Assembly (NCBI RefSeq): GCF_010389155.1
Contig: NC_057766.1
Coordinates: 26,173,516-26,237,515, forward strand
From: Erigeron canadensis
Taxonomy: Eukaryota > Streptophyta > Magnoliopsida > Asterales > Asteraceae
Length of the DNA stretch: 64,000 nucleotides
Direction: 5' to 3'
Position numbers and translations under genes: made by a program. Of the stretch, positions 22,097 through 32,929 are shown one piece after another; positions within the stretch are counted from its first letter, which is position 1, and each line of letters starts with the position of its first letter. Below the pieces are notes generated by a model, which ran no database searches, had not been told where the DNA came from, and saw only the letters and a program-made list of their open reading frames with translations.

Positions 22097-24680
22097 TCTA
22101 TACTACCTAATAACACAAAAGGCCTTTTTTTTTAAAATAAGCAATTCTGTCTTTGAAAAGTCAAATTTCCCCTTGGACATTTTAACATCTGTACAATCTA
22201 TTTACTGCCCATTAAAATACCCAAAAGGCTTCTCCTAAAAAATAAAAAAAATAAAAAAAAAATCCACCAAATTGCCTCAAGCCACTGTTTCTTCTCTCCG
22301 CTATCATCTACCGCCGTGAACCGCCGCAATAATCATCACTACCACCAAATCGGCATCAATCCATCCATTAATCTACTTATTTTTTTGATCTTCTGCCGCC
22401 AGTAACCACCTCGCCGAATTATGGGTTTCTTTTATTTTCAATCGCCGCCCAATTTATCATCACCACCCCTATACCCGCCGGAAAGAATCGACGGATTCTT
22501 CATCATCAACACCACATGGTTGCGGCCATCTGGTGGGTTTTTAAGGTTCATCTAGTTTTGTGACTAATTTAATTTCTTCTTCCTTTTTTATTTGTTACAA
22601 GTGAAGCAACCACTATATGATTGGTATTTTTTTGTCAGTATTTGTAGTTATGATTCAAAAAGTTATAGGTTTAATTGGTTAATAGTTCATTTTACCCATT
22701 TAGTTACATACCTTCGTTCTATATACACTTCAGAATGCTTTACATGGTACATTAAAAATATATATCACATGGTATAGTATTATACATCAATTGGTATCTT
22801 CAAAAAATTTATTTTATTTGTTTAATTATTTCAAATGTATGCGTCTGATTTTTTTTTATATGTATATATGCCTCTACTTGATTTTCAAGAATATTTTTTT
22901 TGATTTAAGAATCATGTCCTCATTATTATTTGGTACAAGTGAATGTTAAGTTTAGTGTGGTAATAATATAATCTCAAACTGACGTTATAAGTTTTAGGTG
23001 GCTATTGGTGTCGTTTATATTTACGAGGCTTTTATTGTCGACATGGTGGATTGGCCATACCAAAAGGGCCATGAGTGTTCTTGACATGAGAGAAGTTGCT
23101 TAAATTTCATGGAGATTCATATGCAGCCACAGAATTCGCTAAAGTGTTAAAACCTGTTTAAGAACCAGAGCCTGATAAACACCAAGATACTTTGAGGGTT
23201 CTAGCTATCATTTTTGAGACAAGAAGTTGCTCAAAGGTATTTTAATTTTTCCTTCATGAAGGTTATCTAGTTGCTTCAAGCTACTCCAAGGTATTTTTTT
23301 TTTACCATATAATATAACTTTATGTTTGATTAAGGTGATGTCTTTGTTAAGGCATTGATTCGTTCGCGATGACCCGAGGAACTTCAATGATGTTGGAGCG
23401 GGGTGTCACTGTTATCAAAATGTATGTTTTCAACTTTTAAGTTTAGATATATCAATCATTGTACATTTTCAACTTCCAAGTATAATTTGTGCAATGCAAC
23501 TCCAATGTTTGGAAGAAACTGCAATGACGTTAAGGGAGAGAGGTCGTAAGGATTATTTGGTTGATTGGATGATGGACTTGGTACACAAGCGTGATCCAGT
23601 TGTTCCAGGCAGGCTCTCTTGTTGTTCTGCTAGGTAACTACAATTAACCTTTTCTTTTTGGAACGTTATAACTATACTTGACCTTTTCGTGCTGAAATGT
23701 CTGGTAAATGTGAAGGTCGGGTTGCTTAATAGGTCGGAATAGTCTTATCTTTTCATTACTATTAGAGATGCAAGAATGGGTCGGTGGGATAACAGGTTAA
23801 AAGTAGTACATTGTTTAAGCCATACTTTTCTTCATGTAAATTTACTTATGATATCGTATACCTTTATCAATGGAAGCCTCTACTATATAGTTATACAAAT
23901 TCTCAACGATGTCGCCTTATTATCCTGATGTAGAGTCTCATGTAAGTAAAACAATTATTATTCATCTTGATATACGTCATGCCACTAATTAAGCTCAACT
24001 TGGTTACTATAATTAATGTCTTGTAAAGAGGATTTGTTGTAAAATTAAGCCTACCACCAAACTTTTGCATATTTATCAATTAAAATGCTATTGTGATATA
24101 TGGACGTTTGAAATGATTCCATTCTTGCAGATTTATGGGTTTCGTCTACACTTCAAGTTGAGGTGTGGAGCATGGAAATAAGCTTTTATGCAGATGAATG
24201 GACAACCATGGAAATAACACATGAACAAGGAGTCCTCAACATTTGTGGGTGCAAAGTGGTGCCTTTTGAGTCCATTATGGTCTGCGAGTGAGCTATGTCA
24301 AGTAAACTGTGTTAATTAAATAAAAAAAATAGTTGTTTAAATGTGTTTGTTTATCAAGTTGACAAGTTGTATGATCTTTTAATGAACATGAGCAGGAGTT
24401 CAAGAGTTGCAAACTTTAATTCGAGACTAAGCATCGATGCAACGATTGGTTTGGTTGGTAGTTATTGTAAATTACAACTGTTTCATGTAATTATTGTAAA
24501 TTACGGTTTGAAAGTTTTCTCAGCTGTCAAACAATGACACAACCATGGTTTTTGTTGGTAACCTTGAAGCTTAAGAACACACAATATTAAGTCTATAAAA
24601 GTAGTTGATAAACTAATATCAAACCAACAACAGTGTTTTGATTTGTGAAACACCGTTACAACGCGCAGATTTCTTTCTAG
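22097..24680 (+). mobile_element. Helitron (2.58 kb) carrying gene fragments
   Basis: The 5' end A|TCTATACTACC and the 3' end CTAG|T, preceded by the typical word ccgttacaacgcgcag, give a complete plant Helitron without TIRs. Inside, exon-like pieces separated by intron-like DNA read in one orientation: KFHGDSYAATEFAKVLKP near 23100, DKHQDTLRVLAIIFETRS near 23180, SFAMTRGTSMMLERGVTVIK near 23360, and EETAMTLRERGRKDYLVD then WMMDLVHKRDPVVPG near 23520-23610. They carry stops between and within pieces. They look like captured host-gene exons of a protein that I cannot name. No Rep or helicase was seen, so the element is non-autonomous. It ends about 225 bases upstream of the TATA box of the following glutamine synthetase gene. 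Confidence 0.65.
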
Positions 24681-24905
24681 TGTACAAAAGAAAGAAACTC
24701 TACCTATCATCGTTATAAAAAGAAATTTTCATTTTTTCATTTGGTTTAATTAGAAAACTTTCTATTATAAGATGGGAAATTCTATATTGACAAATAAATT
24801 ATAAATGGTCCAATAAAATTAATGACAAAGAAACGAATGAAGTGGTTGCATTTTGGGTTTATTCATTTAACTACTTAAGTAAAGAAGAAGCTGGGCATTT
24901 TGCAC

Positions 24906-24913
24906 TATAAAAA
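24906..24913 (+). promoter_or_regulatory. TATA box of the divergent glutamine synthetase gene
   Basis: TATAAAAA lies about 50 bases before the ATG at 24962. A start site some 25-30 bases downstream would leave a 5' leader of roughly 25 bases. Confidence 0.55.
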
Positions 24914-24961
24914 GTTAAGTTTACTCGCACATTCCTTTCAATCACCAAACCCGCATAGAAA

Positions 24962-27900
24962 ATGTCGACGGTAACAGATTTCATTAACCTTAATCTCTCT
25001 GCTATCCATGACAATAATAAGCTCATTGCAGAGTACATTTGGTAAGTTGCTTTTCTTTCTTTTTTTATCAACTTTACAAATAATTATATTTAATTTTTGG
25101 TTATTGGATTTTATATACATGCGGTTTTGTTTTAATTAACATCAAAAGTACGGAAATATTCGTTGATAGTACTATTCTTCTTTTTAAGAAAATTATAAAA
25201 GACATGTTCTAATTACTTGATTCGAAGTTTAACATTGTTAAAGTTAATAAATAACAAAAGAAAACCGGAACTGAAAAAAAGGTAAAAATAGATATATAAC
25301 AGACTTCCATAATACGAGTAATAAATTATATTCCGTAAAACATCTGTCAACCAATGTCTACTATATACTACTTTACCTTGTATTCTTGATGGTGCAATGC
25401 CACATGCAAAGAAGCTTTTTTTCATTATGATATAGTGATAATGCTTAGAAATAATACCTCATGTTTTTTCGTTTGCGCTAATCAATGTGTTATACGAAGT
25501 AATAATTAATTATTTGCGAAAATAGATAGAAAATGATTGATCAACCCAAAAAAACAACCTAATAATCAATCTAAGCAAATGATGACAGTTGGCATAATCA
25601 AAGGAAGAAATTGAGAGAGAAAATAAATTGATTACATTTATCATGTGATAAATGATTTTTGGTTGATTTGTTAAATTGATATATTATTGATTTTGCTTAA
25701 TAAATAAGAATATTGTAATAAATATTACTCAAATGTAATTTTACTCTCTCTTTCGATCTACTAAACGGGATAGAATTAGTTATATTTATTCAAATTTATT
25801 AAAAATAAAATGATATTATTTGATAAGTATTTTGCTTTTTATTTTATTTTTATTTTTTAAAGAAAATGTATATTTTTTAATTAAGGTGTTGCAATTTAGC
25901 CATGAGTGACACATGTTACATTCATTCGGAAGTTGTTGACATGTGTTGTACATGACGCAAATATATCATATAGTTAGTTGTGAAATGAATGCATGAACGC
26001 AAATTTATATTTTATTAATAAACTAGTTTAGTAACCCGCGTATTATGCAAGTAAATCCAAGAAAGTTTATTTTGATATACTAATAAAAACGAAGCATAAT
26101 TAAGAAAACAAAACTAAAATAAGTATAATAAATGACGTAACACATATTTTTCGAAATCAGATGCTATTGTAAAAAAAATGATACGAGTATATGGTTAGAT
26201 CTTAAAAAAAAATAATGTTATTTTGGCTATTTTTAATAAACTTCTTAATAGGGGATTAAAAATCAAAGTTTTAATGTGATGTTATAAATACAATTACATT
26301 AAAAAAAAATAAGTAATAAGAAAAAGTCTAAAAATGCCAAATAAAGTTTTTTTCTAAAAATAATGATGTAATCAAAATTTTACTTTATTTATAGAATCTT
26401 AATCTTAATATATACTATAAGACAGTTGAACTAAATACTTATTAACCAATCAAATAGCTCAATTTCATCAAATTGACTCTCGCTTATGTCATCATTTAGA
26501 TTAGTTATAAATTAAAAACTCTAATAATCATTATCCAAATATATTATTAGTATTAGTATTTATTTTAATTTGTAGAAAAAATCTCATTAATTTACACTTT
26601 TTTTGTTTTCCATCAATAATTTACACTTTTTAGCCCTCAATACTTAATTTATATTTATTTTTAGCACCAACTTGGGGAGATTTTTTAAAAATTCACAAAA
26701 GGTATTTATATTTAATTTTTAAAAGTTTCAATTGTCACTCAAATCAAAAATCCTAATTGTTATCAATGAGTATGAAAACAATCCTAATTGTTATCTAATT
26801 ATCATAGGACATGTGATTGAAAGTAAACCTATTTGTGTTATGAGTCCGCATCATGATCAAATACATAAACTTGAATGTCAAGTACAGTATCACAAATATA
26901 TTTATATTTTAATTTCTAATTATCTTTAATAATAATATCAAATTATGAGTACAACTGGTTTCAAAAATTCTATAATAGAGAAATTATTGTAGCATGTGCC
27001 AACACTGGTAATAGAGAAATTATTTGCAAAATATAACACTTAGAACTGTATACGTTCAAAATTATAAGATTTTATGAATTAAATGTATGAACATCTAATA
27101 TTGATAATATCGTAAACCTCGTGTCCAGTGTTGAACACGAGTCTAGAATCTAGTAGATATATGAAAGCGTATAAGAAACTCGATATTGAACCTTTTAATT
27201 GAAGTGTTATTATACCCATTGAACCTTTTAATTGAAGTGTTATTATACCCGCTTCCAAATTACGGCCACTTACAAAGCATATACTGATGCCTTTGGCCCC
27301 GAAAGACATTACGTATAACATATATGAATTTTGATAACGTGTAAAACTCTGAGAAAAACAAAAAACAAAAAAAATCAAATGGAAGCGTATAAGAAACTCA
27401 TATTATAAGTAAGTAAGTAAGTAAGTAACTGCTCAGTTCCGCCTTTTAAGGACTTGAATATTGCCCAATTGCTCTGGCGCATTTACAGTTATTGCTTCTG
27501 TGAACATAGTAGCTAAATAATCCCAACGTGTTACATAAGGCAAATATTGTATAATTGTTCGATTTTCTGCAATTTTTTCCATACCTCTGTGTAAATAACC
27601 CAATATGGGTTCACAGTCAATAACATCTTCACCATCTAGAGTAACAATGAGTCGAAGAACACCATGCATTGATGGGTGGTGAGTTTCCATATTGACGGTG
27701 TATGGGGAGAGGTTAAGATGTAGGCAGACCTTACCTTTACCTAACTAGAGAGGCTGCTTCCAGTTTCTATCTAAATGGTAGAAAAGACCCTCCAACCTTT
27801 GCATGGGATGAGGATCGAACCCATGACCTCTGTCTCCAGAGGAAAAAATGTTTACCACTGATCCAACCATGCTGTTTTAAGAAACTCATATTAAACCTTT

Positions 27901-30900
27901 TAATTGAAGTCTTATTATACCATCTTCCAAATTACGATCACTTACAAAGCATATACTAATGCGTTTGAGTGTGATCATATATTAGTAATCAATACAATAA
28001 AATAAAAGTAAGAAGTTGTGATGGATGTGTTGTTCAAAAGAGGGTTCACTCCAAATATAAACAAACGAATGAAAACTAACGGATTTGTTATGAAGTTAAA
28101 AAAGAACGGAACCTGTAAAGTTGTGTAAAAGTGTAAATCATCAAAGAAAAAAAAAAAAAAAATAAGGGAGAGAAAAAAATTCATAAGAAGTAAAAAAAAA
28201 AAAAAAAAAAAAAGGAAAAAAACAGAAGATAACCTGTGGATCCCTATTTCCATCAGCCGGCCGATGGGTAGCTATGATCTACTTAAAATACCTTTAATAA
28301 AATAAATTATAGCATTAAACTTTCAAATTCTAAAATAACTAAACAACCTTAAACCCTAATTACACATTATTTACAGCAATAACCTACACTACTCGTCACC
28401 ATCAATTGTTGCCGCCATTAGTTGCCGCCACCACCACCCACGACGGTTATCACTATTGCCGTCGTATTGTACGGGCACAAATCCAGTAGATCAACATTGA
28501 TCAGTATGTTAAAATGATGATTCTTTTTTTCTAAAATTGACAAATAAGTTGTACTATTTGTCTATTTCACTTAAATTCATTTTCTTATTCAATGACATTT
28601 TATTTTCATTTTTATATGATTTTAATGATAAGTTTAGGTTTTTTCATTGTTATTTGTGCTAACATAATTATATGAACTACTTTTTAGGCTTTAAAAAAGT
28701 TTCTCGTTGCAACAAGCGATTACCCAAATCCTTGTTATATTATAAGGGAACTAATAATTGTACTATTTTTTTTTTATATACTTTTACCATACCTTATCAC
28801 GGTGTGGTGAAATAAGTAAAAACATTGATATGAATATTATTTCACATATTATAAATTTGCATAAGTTATTTTCATTAATTCTTTTTCTTGATCTTAAATC
28901 TTAATTTTTTTTAAATGTTATCATCTTATTTACTTGAAAGATTTCTAGGGCAATAAGATAGGATGAAGATCTTTTAAAGTTGTTTCTAACTTTACTAGTA
29001 AAATATCTTGACCATTAGATTAAAATCAAATATCAAGATTCTCGATTTTACAGGTGAATTTAAAAATAACTTTAAAAGATCTCAATCTAATAAGATAAGA
29101 GGATATATCATTTCTAAAAAAGAAAGGAAAAAACTGCTTAGTGTTGCATTCCGCGGGTTTTGAGCTCCAATACCTCGACGGTGTATGGGGGAGGTTAAGA
29201 TATAGGCAGACCTTACCTCTACCCAAGTAGAGAGGATGTTTCTAATTTCTACCTAAAAGGTAATTAGGACCTCCAATCTTTTCATAGGATGAGGATCGAA
29301 CCCATAATTAAACAGAAACTAGGATGTTTATAAATGATCCAAACCATTCTTTTAGCATTTCTCTTTTATAATATTAGTTGTCCTTTAAACTATTTATCTA
29401 CAGGATCGGTGGAACTGGATTGGACCTCAGAAGCAAAGCCAGAGTAAGCTTATTATTATTTTTTTATGCGAATCACCTTAATCTTGTATATGTTTAGTTT
29501 AAATTTAAATAATCAAGTATTCAATCAACTCTTTAAAGTAAACGAATATTTTCATGATTCATTACGATTTTTAGTTGAAAAAAATGATTGTTTTGATTGT
29601 TTTACCTTTAAGTTGTTTTATGTGAACCTAACCTATATTTGTGTGTATTTTAAAAACCATAAAATTAAAAATCAAACTATTATAAAAGAGAAATACATAT
29701 AATGTCTTATCTAAACTAGAAGACAAAAATTAACGGTTTCTAGCAAAATATTAATTTGAAAATTCTTTTAAAATAAAGTAAGTAACCACCATAGTATCAT
29801 ATATTATCACTATGTTTTTCTCAATAAACATTTCACCTCCTCCATATCTCATGAATGACGGGATTAAATACTACTCCGTATTGATGATCAAGGATGATAC
29901 ATTTTTAGACCCTCTCCGGACCGATGGATGATCCCGGAAAGCTTCCAAAATGGAACTACGATGGAACTAGTACTGGTCAAGCTTGTGGCAAGGACACTGA
30001 AGTCATCCTATAGTGAGTAGATTTTTTATTTAAATTGCCTTCTTTTTATTCTCTTGTCTTATAACTCTAATTACAGAAGTTGTGGTTATTATTTTTCAAT
30101 GAATTGGATAGTCCGCAAGCTATGTTCAAGGATCCTTTCCGAAGGGGCAACAATATTTTGGTGAGTGATATGTCAATATATTCCTATCTAGTGAGTGTTT
30201 TGAAATGTATTCAACATTAGTGCAATGTCTACTTATTATATCCAGCTTAGAATGATTTTATTAATGTATTCGAGTTGTAAATATATTTGTATATATATAT
30301 GCTGGGTAGTACTTTTGTTCATGTGACAATTTATATGAAAGTTGCATGACACCTTATTGGATACATACAATAACAATATTTAAAAGTTGGATACACATAA
30401 TAGGAGCATTATAAGTTAGATATACAATAGACTTTAAACTAAAGTCAAATACATTTTTAAGAAAGATTGGTGCTCGCGCAATGCAGCGACGATAACGGCA
30501 GTGGTGATGGTTTGGTTATTAACGTAAAAGTAATTTCATTGTGGTCAGAGATGTGATGAATTGTTCCGGTGGGATATGAAAGGGGGAGGGGGGGACAAAT
30601 TTTGAGTTAGGATTTTTGTTATGTGTTTCTACGTGAGCGAGAGATAGAGTTTGAATTTTTTTTAAAGGCATTTTAGTCACAGGCTATAAAATGGAAATAG
30701 TTAATGATGTATTACGATAAAGAGTAAATGTGTCATTTTAAGTTCTTAAAATTAAAGAGGGGAAGGGCCATTTTGTTTTATAAAGGAAGTATAGATACAG
30801 ATATAACAATTAGAAACATCATTTAGTATATATTAGTGATAATGATTAGCCTAAAGAAACACTCGTTTTTATGTACTAAAAGTTTTTTTGTGAAGGTCTT

Positions 30901-32868
30901 ATGTGATGCATACAATCCACTTGGTGATCCAATTTATACGAATAGGAGGTATTATGCGGCCAAGACTTTTGGCCATCCAGATGTCGTCGCTGAAGCTCCA
31001 TGGTGCGTAGTTCTGTTACCAGTTTCTTTTGAATTTTTCATTGGTTCATTTAAGTTTGATGACATCGTAACATAATCCTATTAAAAAATAGTCTTACAGA
31101 CAATTGCCATCTCTAGCTGATCTATATTGTAATCATATCTGGTATAATTAATTGTTGCTTAAACATTATACCTACAATCTTTATGACATTTTATATTTAA
31201 ATGTTGGTATTATGTATGTTATAGGTTTGGGCTTGAACAAGAATATACTTTGATGGAAAAGGCTACCAAGTGGCCCTTAGGTTGGCCTCAAGGAGGTTAC
31301 CCAAGACCTCAAGTAATTAATTAACTAATCTTTTTAACTTAATTTGGAGCTAATTTCATATTCTCTCTTCAGTCTTCACATTATACTTGTTAACTTTAAC
31401 TTTTACCGTTGATATATTCTTGATAAAACTTTTGTTTGTATTATCGCGTTTAGGGTCCTTATTATTGTGGGGTTGGTGCTGAAAAAGCATTTGGACGCGA
31501 CATTGTTGATGCACACTACAAGGCTTGTCTTTACGCAGGGATTAACATTGGTGGTATTAATGCCGAAGTTATGCCTGGTCAGGTAAACTACAAACTATTT
31601 ATAATCATTTAGGATAACTCTAATTTTGAGTAAATTACATGTTTGGTTCCAAGTTGACACGATTTGCAGTTATTACCCTTAAGTAAATTAATTACAGAAA
31701 AAACTCTGAAGTGGGAGTTTCAAGTGGGACCATGATCCCTTCTTCCACACTCAAACAAATAAAACAAATAAATCACGCGCACCATTATTCGTTGTCGATC
31801 ACAAAGTGGTCAATCCCGCCACATAGCGTGAGTCCATGGCTCCATGCTAGTTTTGAATGATAAACATGTATATCAATATACTTAAGAAAACCGTCTGCTC
31901 CTGATCTGATTATACTAATTTAAATGTAACAAGATAATACAAATTTTGTGCATATTTTGACATTTGAAAAGTGGGAGTTTCAAGTGGGACCTTCAGTTGG
32001 TATCACTGCTGCAGATGAGTTATGGGTTGCTCGTTATATTCTTGAGGTAATGTGATAATGTTTGAACAACATGTTTGTTTGCTTGCTGGTATATATCATT
32101 TGACAACAATAATGTGTTTTTTGTTCAATATGATTAACAGCGGGTTGCAGAAATTGCTGGAGTGGTCGTCTCATTCGATCCTAAACCAGTCCCAGTTAGT
32201 TGTTCTGTTTTTGTAACACTATTAATTGGTACATTATTTTTGTTGTCCTGATTTTGGCCTAATTTTGTATATACAGGGTGATTGGAATGGGGCAGGTGCT
32301 CACACTAACTATAGGTACAAACATACACTTTCTAAAATGATATGTTTGATAGTTATAATTTAATTAATCGTTTAGCTTAGCTAATCTTTTACAATGGCTA
32401 AAAATATAGCACGAAATCAATGAGAGAAGAAGGTGGATATGAGGCAATCCAAAAGGCGATTGAGAAGTTGAGGCTTAGACATAAAGATCACATGGCTGGC
32501 TATGGCGAAGGCAATGAACGTCGTCTTACTGGTGATCATGAGACAGCAAACATCAACATATTCTCATGGGTAAGAGAAAAATAAAAATTCTCAGTCTTAA
32601 AGTTTCTATTCATATATACTATACAAAAAAGCTATATATAACTTACTTTTAGTTAATAAAGGAAAGATGAACTTGGTGGTATACTAACTGAACTCTATTT
32701 GTGTTTGATTACTAGGGAGTTGGGAAACGTGATGTGTCAATTCGGGTAGGGAGAGACACCGTGAAAGAAGGGAAAGGATATTTTGAGGACAGAAGGCCCG
32801 GGTCGAATATGGACCCATATGTGGTTACCTCTATGATTGCTGAAACCACCATCTTATGGAAGCCTTGA
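24962..32868 (+). CDS. Glutamine synthetase, cytosolic GS1 type, divergent paralog (12 exons)
   Basis: Catalyses ATP-dependent synthesis of glutamine from glutamate and ammonium. Exons: 24962-25041, 29404-29443, 29909-30012, 30112-30160, 30896-31002, 31225-31312, 31454-31582, 31972-32046, 32141-32194, 32277-32314, 32410-32569, 32716-32868. All introns are GT-AG and the joined frame is open for 358 residues, near the usual 356. It starts [13 protein letters not shown] with no transit peptide, hence cytosolic, and ends ILWKP. Catalytic and substrate residues look present: E131 and E133 (GLEQEY), E194, E201, H251 (GAGAHTN), R293 (NERRLTG), R313 and R318. It differs from the second copy at roughly 67 of 316 aligned residues by hand count, high for cytosolic GS. 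One difference is GDHETA in place of the family-typical GRHETA. Introns 1 and 4 are swollen by transposons. Confidence 0.93.
26023..26060 (-). mobile_element. Isolated Helitron 3' terminus in GS intron 1
   Basis: On the minus strand the sequence reads ataatacgcgggttactaaa then CTAG|T, a typical Helitron end. I could not find the matching 5' end, so only the terminus is claimed. Confidence 0.4.
27118..27152 (+). other. Terminal hairpin of a Helitron-like element (possible)
   Basis: A 7-bp stem (ctcgtgt / acacgag) is followed after a few bases by CTAGA and CTAGT. A similar word (gtgtttaacac then CTAG) occurs on the minus strand at 48788. It may be the 3' end of an element in intron 1. Boundaries are unclear. 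Confidence 0.3.
27167..27291. repeat. Intronic repeat with internal 33-bp tandem duplication
   Basis: The unit attgaaccttttaattgaag...ttatacc occurs twice in tandem here. The whole segment (gtataagaaactc...cttacaaagcatatact) recurs at about 27381-27964, where it is split by the SINE at 27404-27878. The second copy is therefore the SINE's insertion site. Confidence 0.65.
27404..27878 (-). mobile_element. Family 2 SINE with an internal plastid ndhH segment
   Basis: On the minus strand it begins with a tRNA-like head: A box tggatcagtggtaaac and B box gggttcgatcc. A body follows to ccccatacaccgtc. There it is replaced by 250 bases of ndhH, then resumes with ggaactgagcag, matching the end (aacactaagcag) of the sister SINE at 29136-29345. 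A (TTAC)n tail follows. The insertion is flanked by a perfect 15-bp direct repeat, aagaaactcatatta, at 27389-27403 and 27879-27893. It lies in GS intron 1, antisense to the gene. Confidence 0.75.
27433..27690 (-). pseudogene. ndhH: Plastid ndhH fragment (nuclear plastid DNA)
   Basis: The frame reads [20 protein letters not shown] then [19 protein letters not shown] and [20 protein letters not shown], unmistakably the N-terminal part of plastid NADH dehydrogenase-like subunit H. Only about 80 of nearly 400 residues are present, with no ndhH start codon context and no continuation. It is a nuclear copy of plastid DNA or RNA, embedded in a SINE in the same orientation. Near-intact sequence suggests a fairly recent event. 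It cannot make a working subunit. Confidence 0.9.
28142..28215. repeat. Poly(A)-rich simple sequence
   Basis: Two adenine runs of about 20 bases lie close together in GS intron 1. Simple repeat only. Confidence 0.8.
28278..28486 (+). mobile_element. Short Helitron remnant in GS intron 1
   Basis: Start A|TCTACTTAAAATACC and end gtattgtacgggcacaaatc then CCAG|T, one base from CTAG|T. The interior has the gccgcc-rich stretch common to small Helitrons. Boundaries are by motif only. Confidence 0.45.
29136..29345 (-). mobile_element. Family 2 SINE, full-length copy in GS intron 1
   Basis: On the minus strand: degraded A box (tggatcatttataaac), B box (gggttcgatcc), body through ccccatacaccgtcgagg, then gagctcaaaacccgcgg and aacactaagcag with a T-rich tail. 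It supplies the intact 3' structure against which the ndhH-bearing copy can be compared. A 7-bp word (catttct) on each side may be a target duplication. Confidence 0.65.
30462..30795 (-). mobile_element. Short Helitron in GS intron 4
   Basis: On the minus strand it starts A|TCTATACTTCC and ends with the typical word gctgcattgcgcgagcacc, followed after three bases by CTTT, a degraded CTRR. About 330 bp, non-coding. Confidence 0.55.
31709..31731 (+). repeat. Duplicate of exon 8 start inside GS intron 7
   Basis: The 23-bp word beginning aagtgggagtttcaagtg is identical to the intron 7/exon 8 junction at 31969-31991. The copy keeps the AG acceptor and eight codons, then reads a TGA stop. The 237 bases between the copies may be an insertion with this word as target duplication. 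Confidence 0.85.
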
Positions 32869-32923
32869 ACCAGTTCTAAGGTTTGGACTAATATTAAATG
32901 GCTATATCATGTTTCTACTTATT

Positions 32924-32929
32924 AATAAA
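32924..32929 (+). terminator. Polyadenylation signal of the divergent GS gene
   Basis: AATAAA lies 56 bases after the stop codon, a normal distance for a plant near-upstream element. Confidence 0.5.

Noticed and set aside
27433..27690. ndhH as a real functional gene
   Set aside because: Only a small N-terminal part is present, inside a nuclear intron and a SINE.
27780..27880. Possible tRNA gene on the minus strand (A and B boxes)
   Set aside because: No cloverleaf could be drawn. The boxes belong to the SINE head, which has a SINE body, a tail and target duplications.
27975..28253. Minus-strand frame rich in Phe and Leu that looks like membrane segments
   Set aside because: It arises from poly(A) runs read in antisense.
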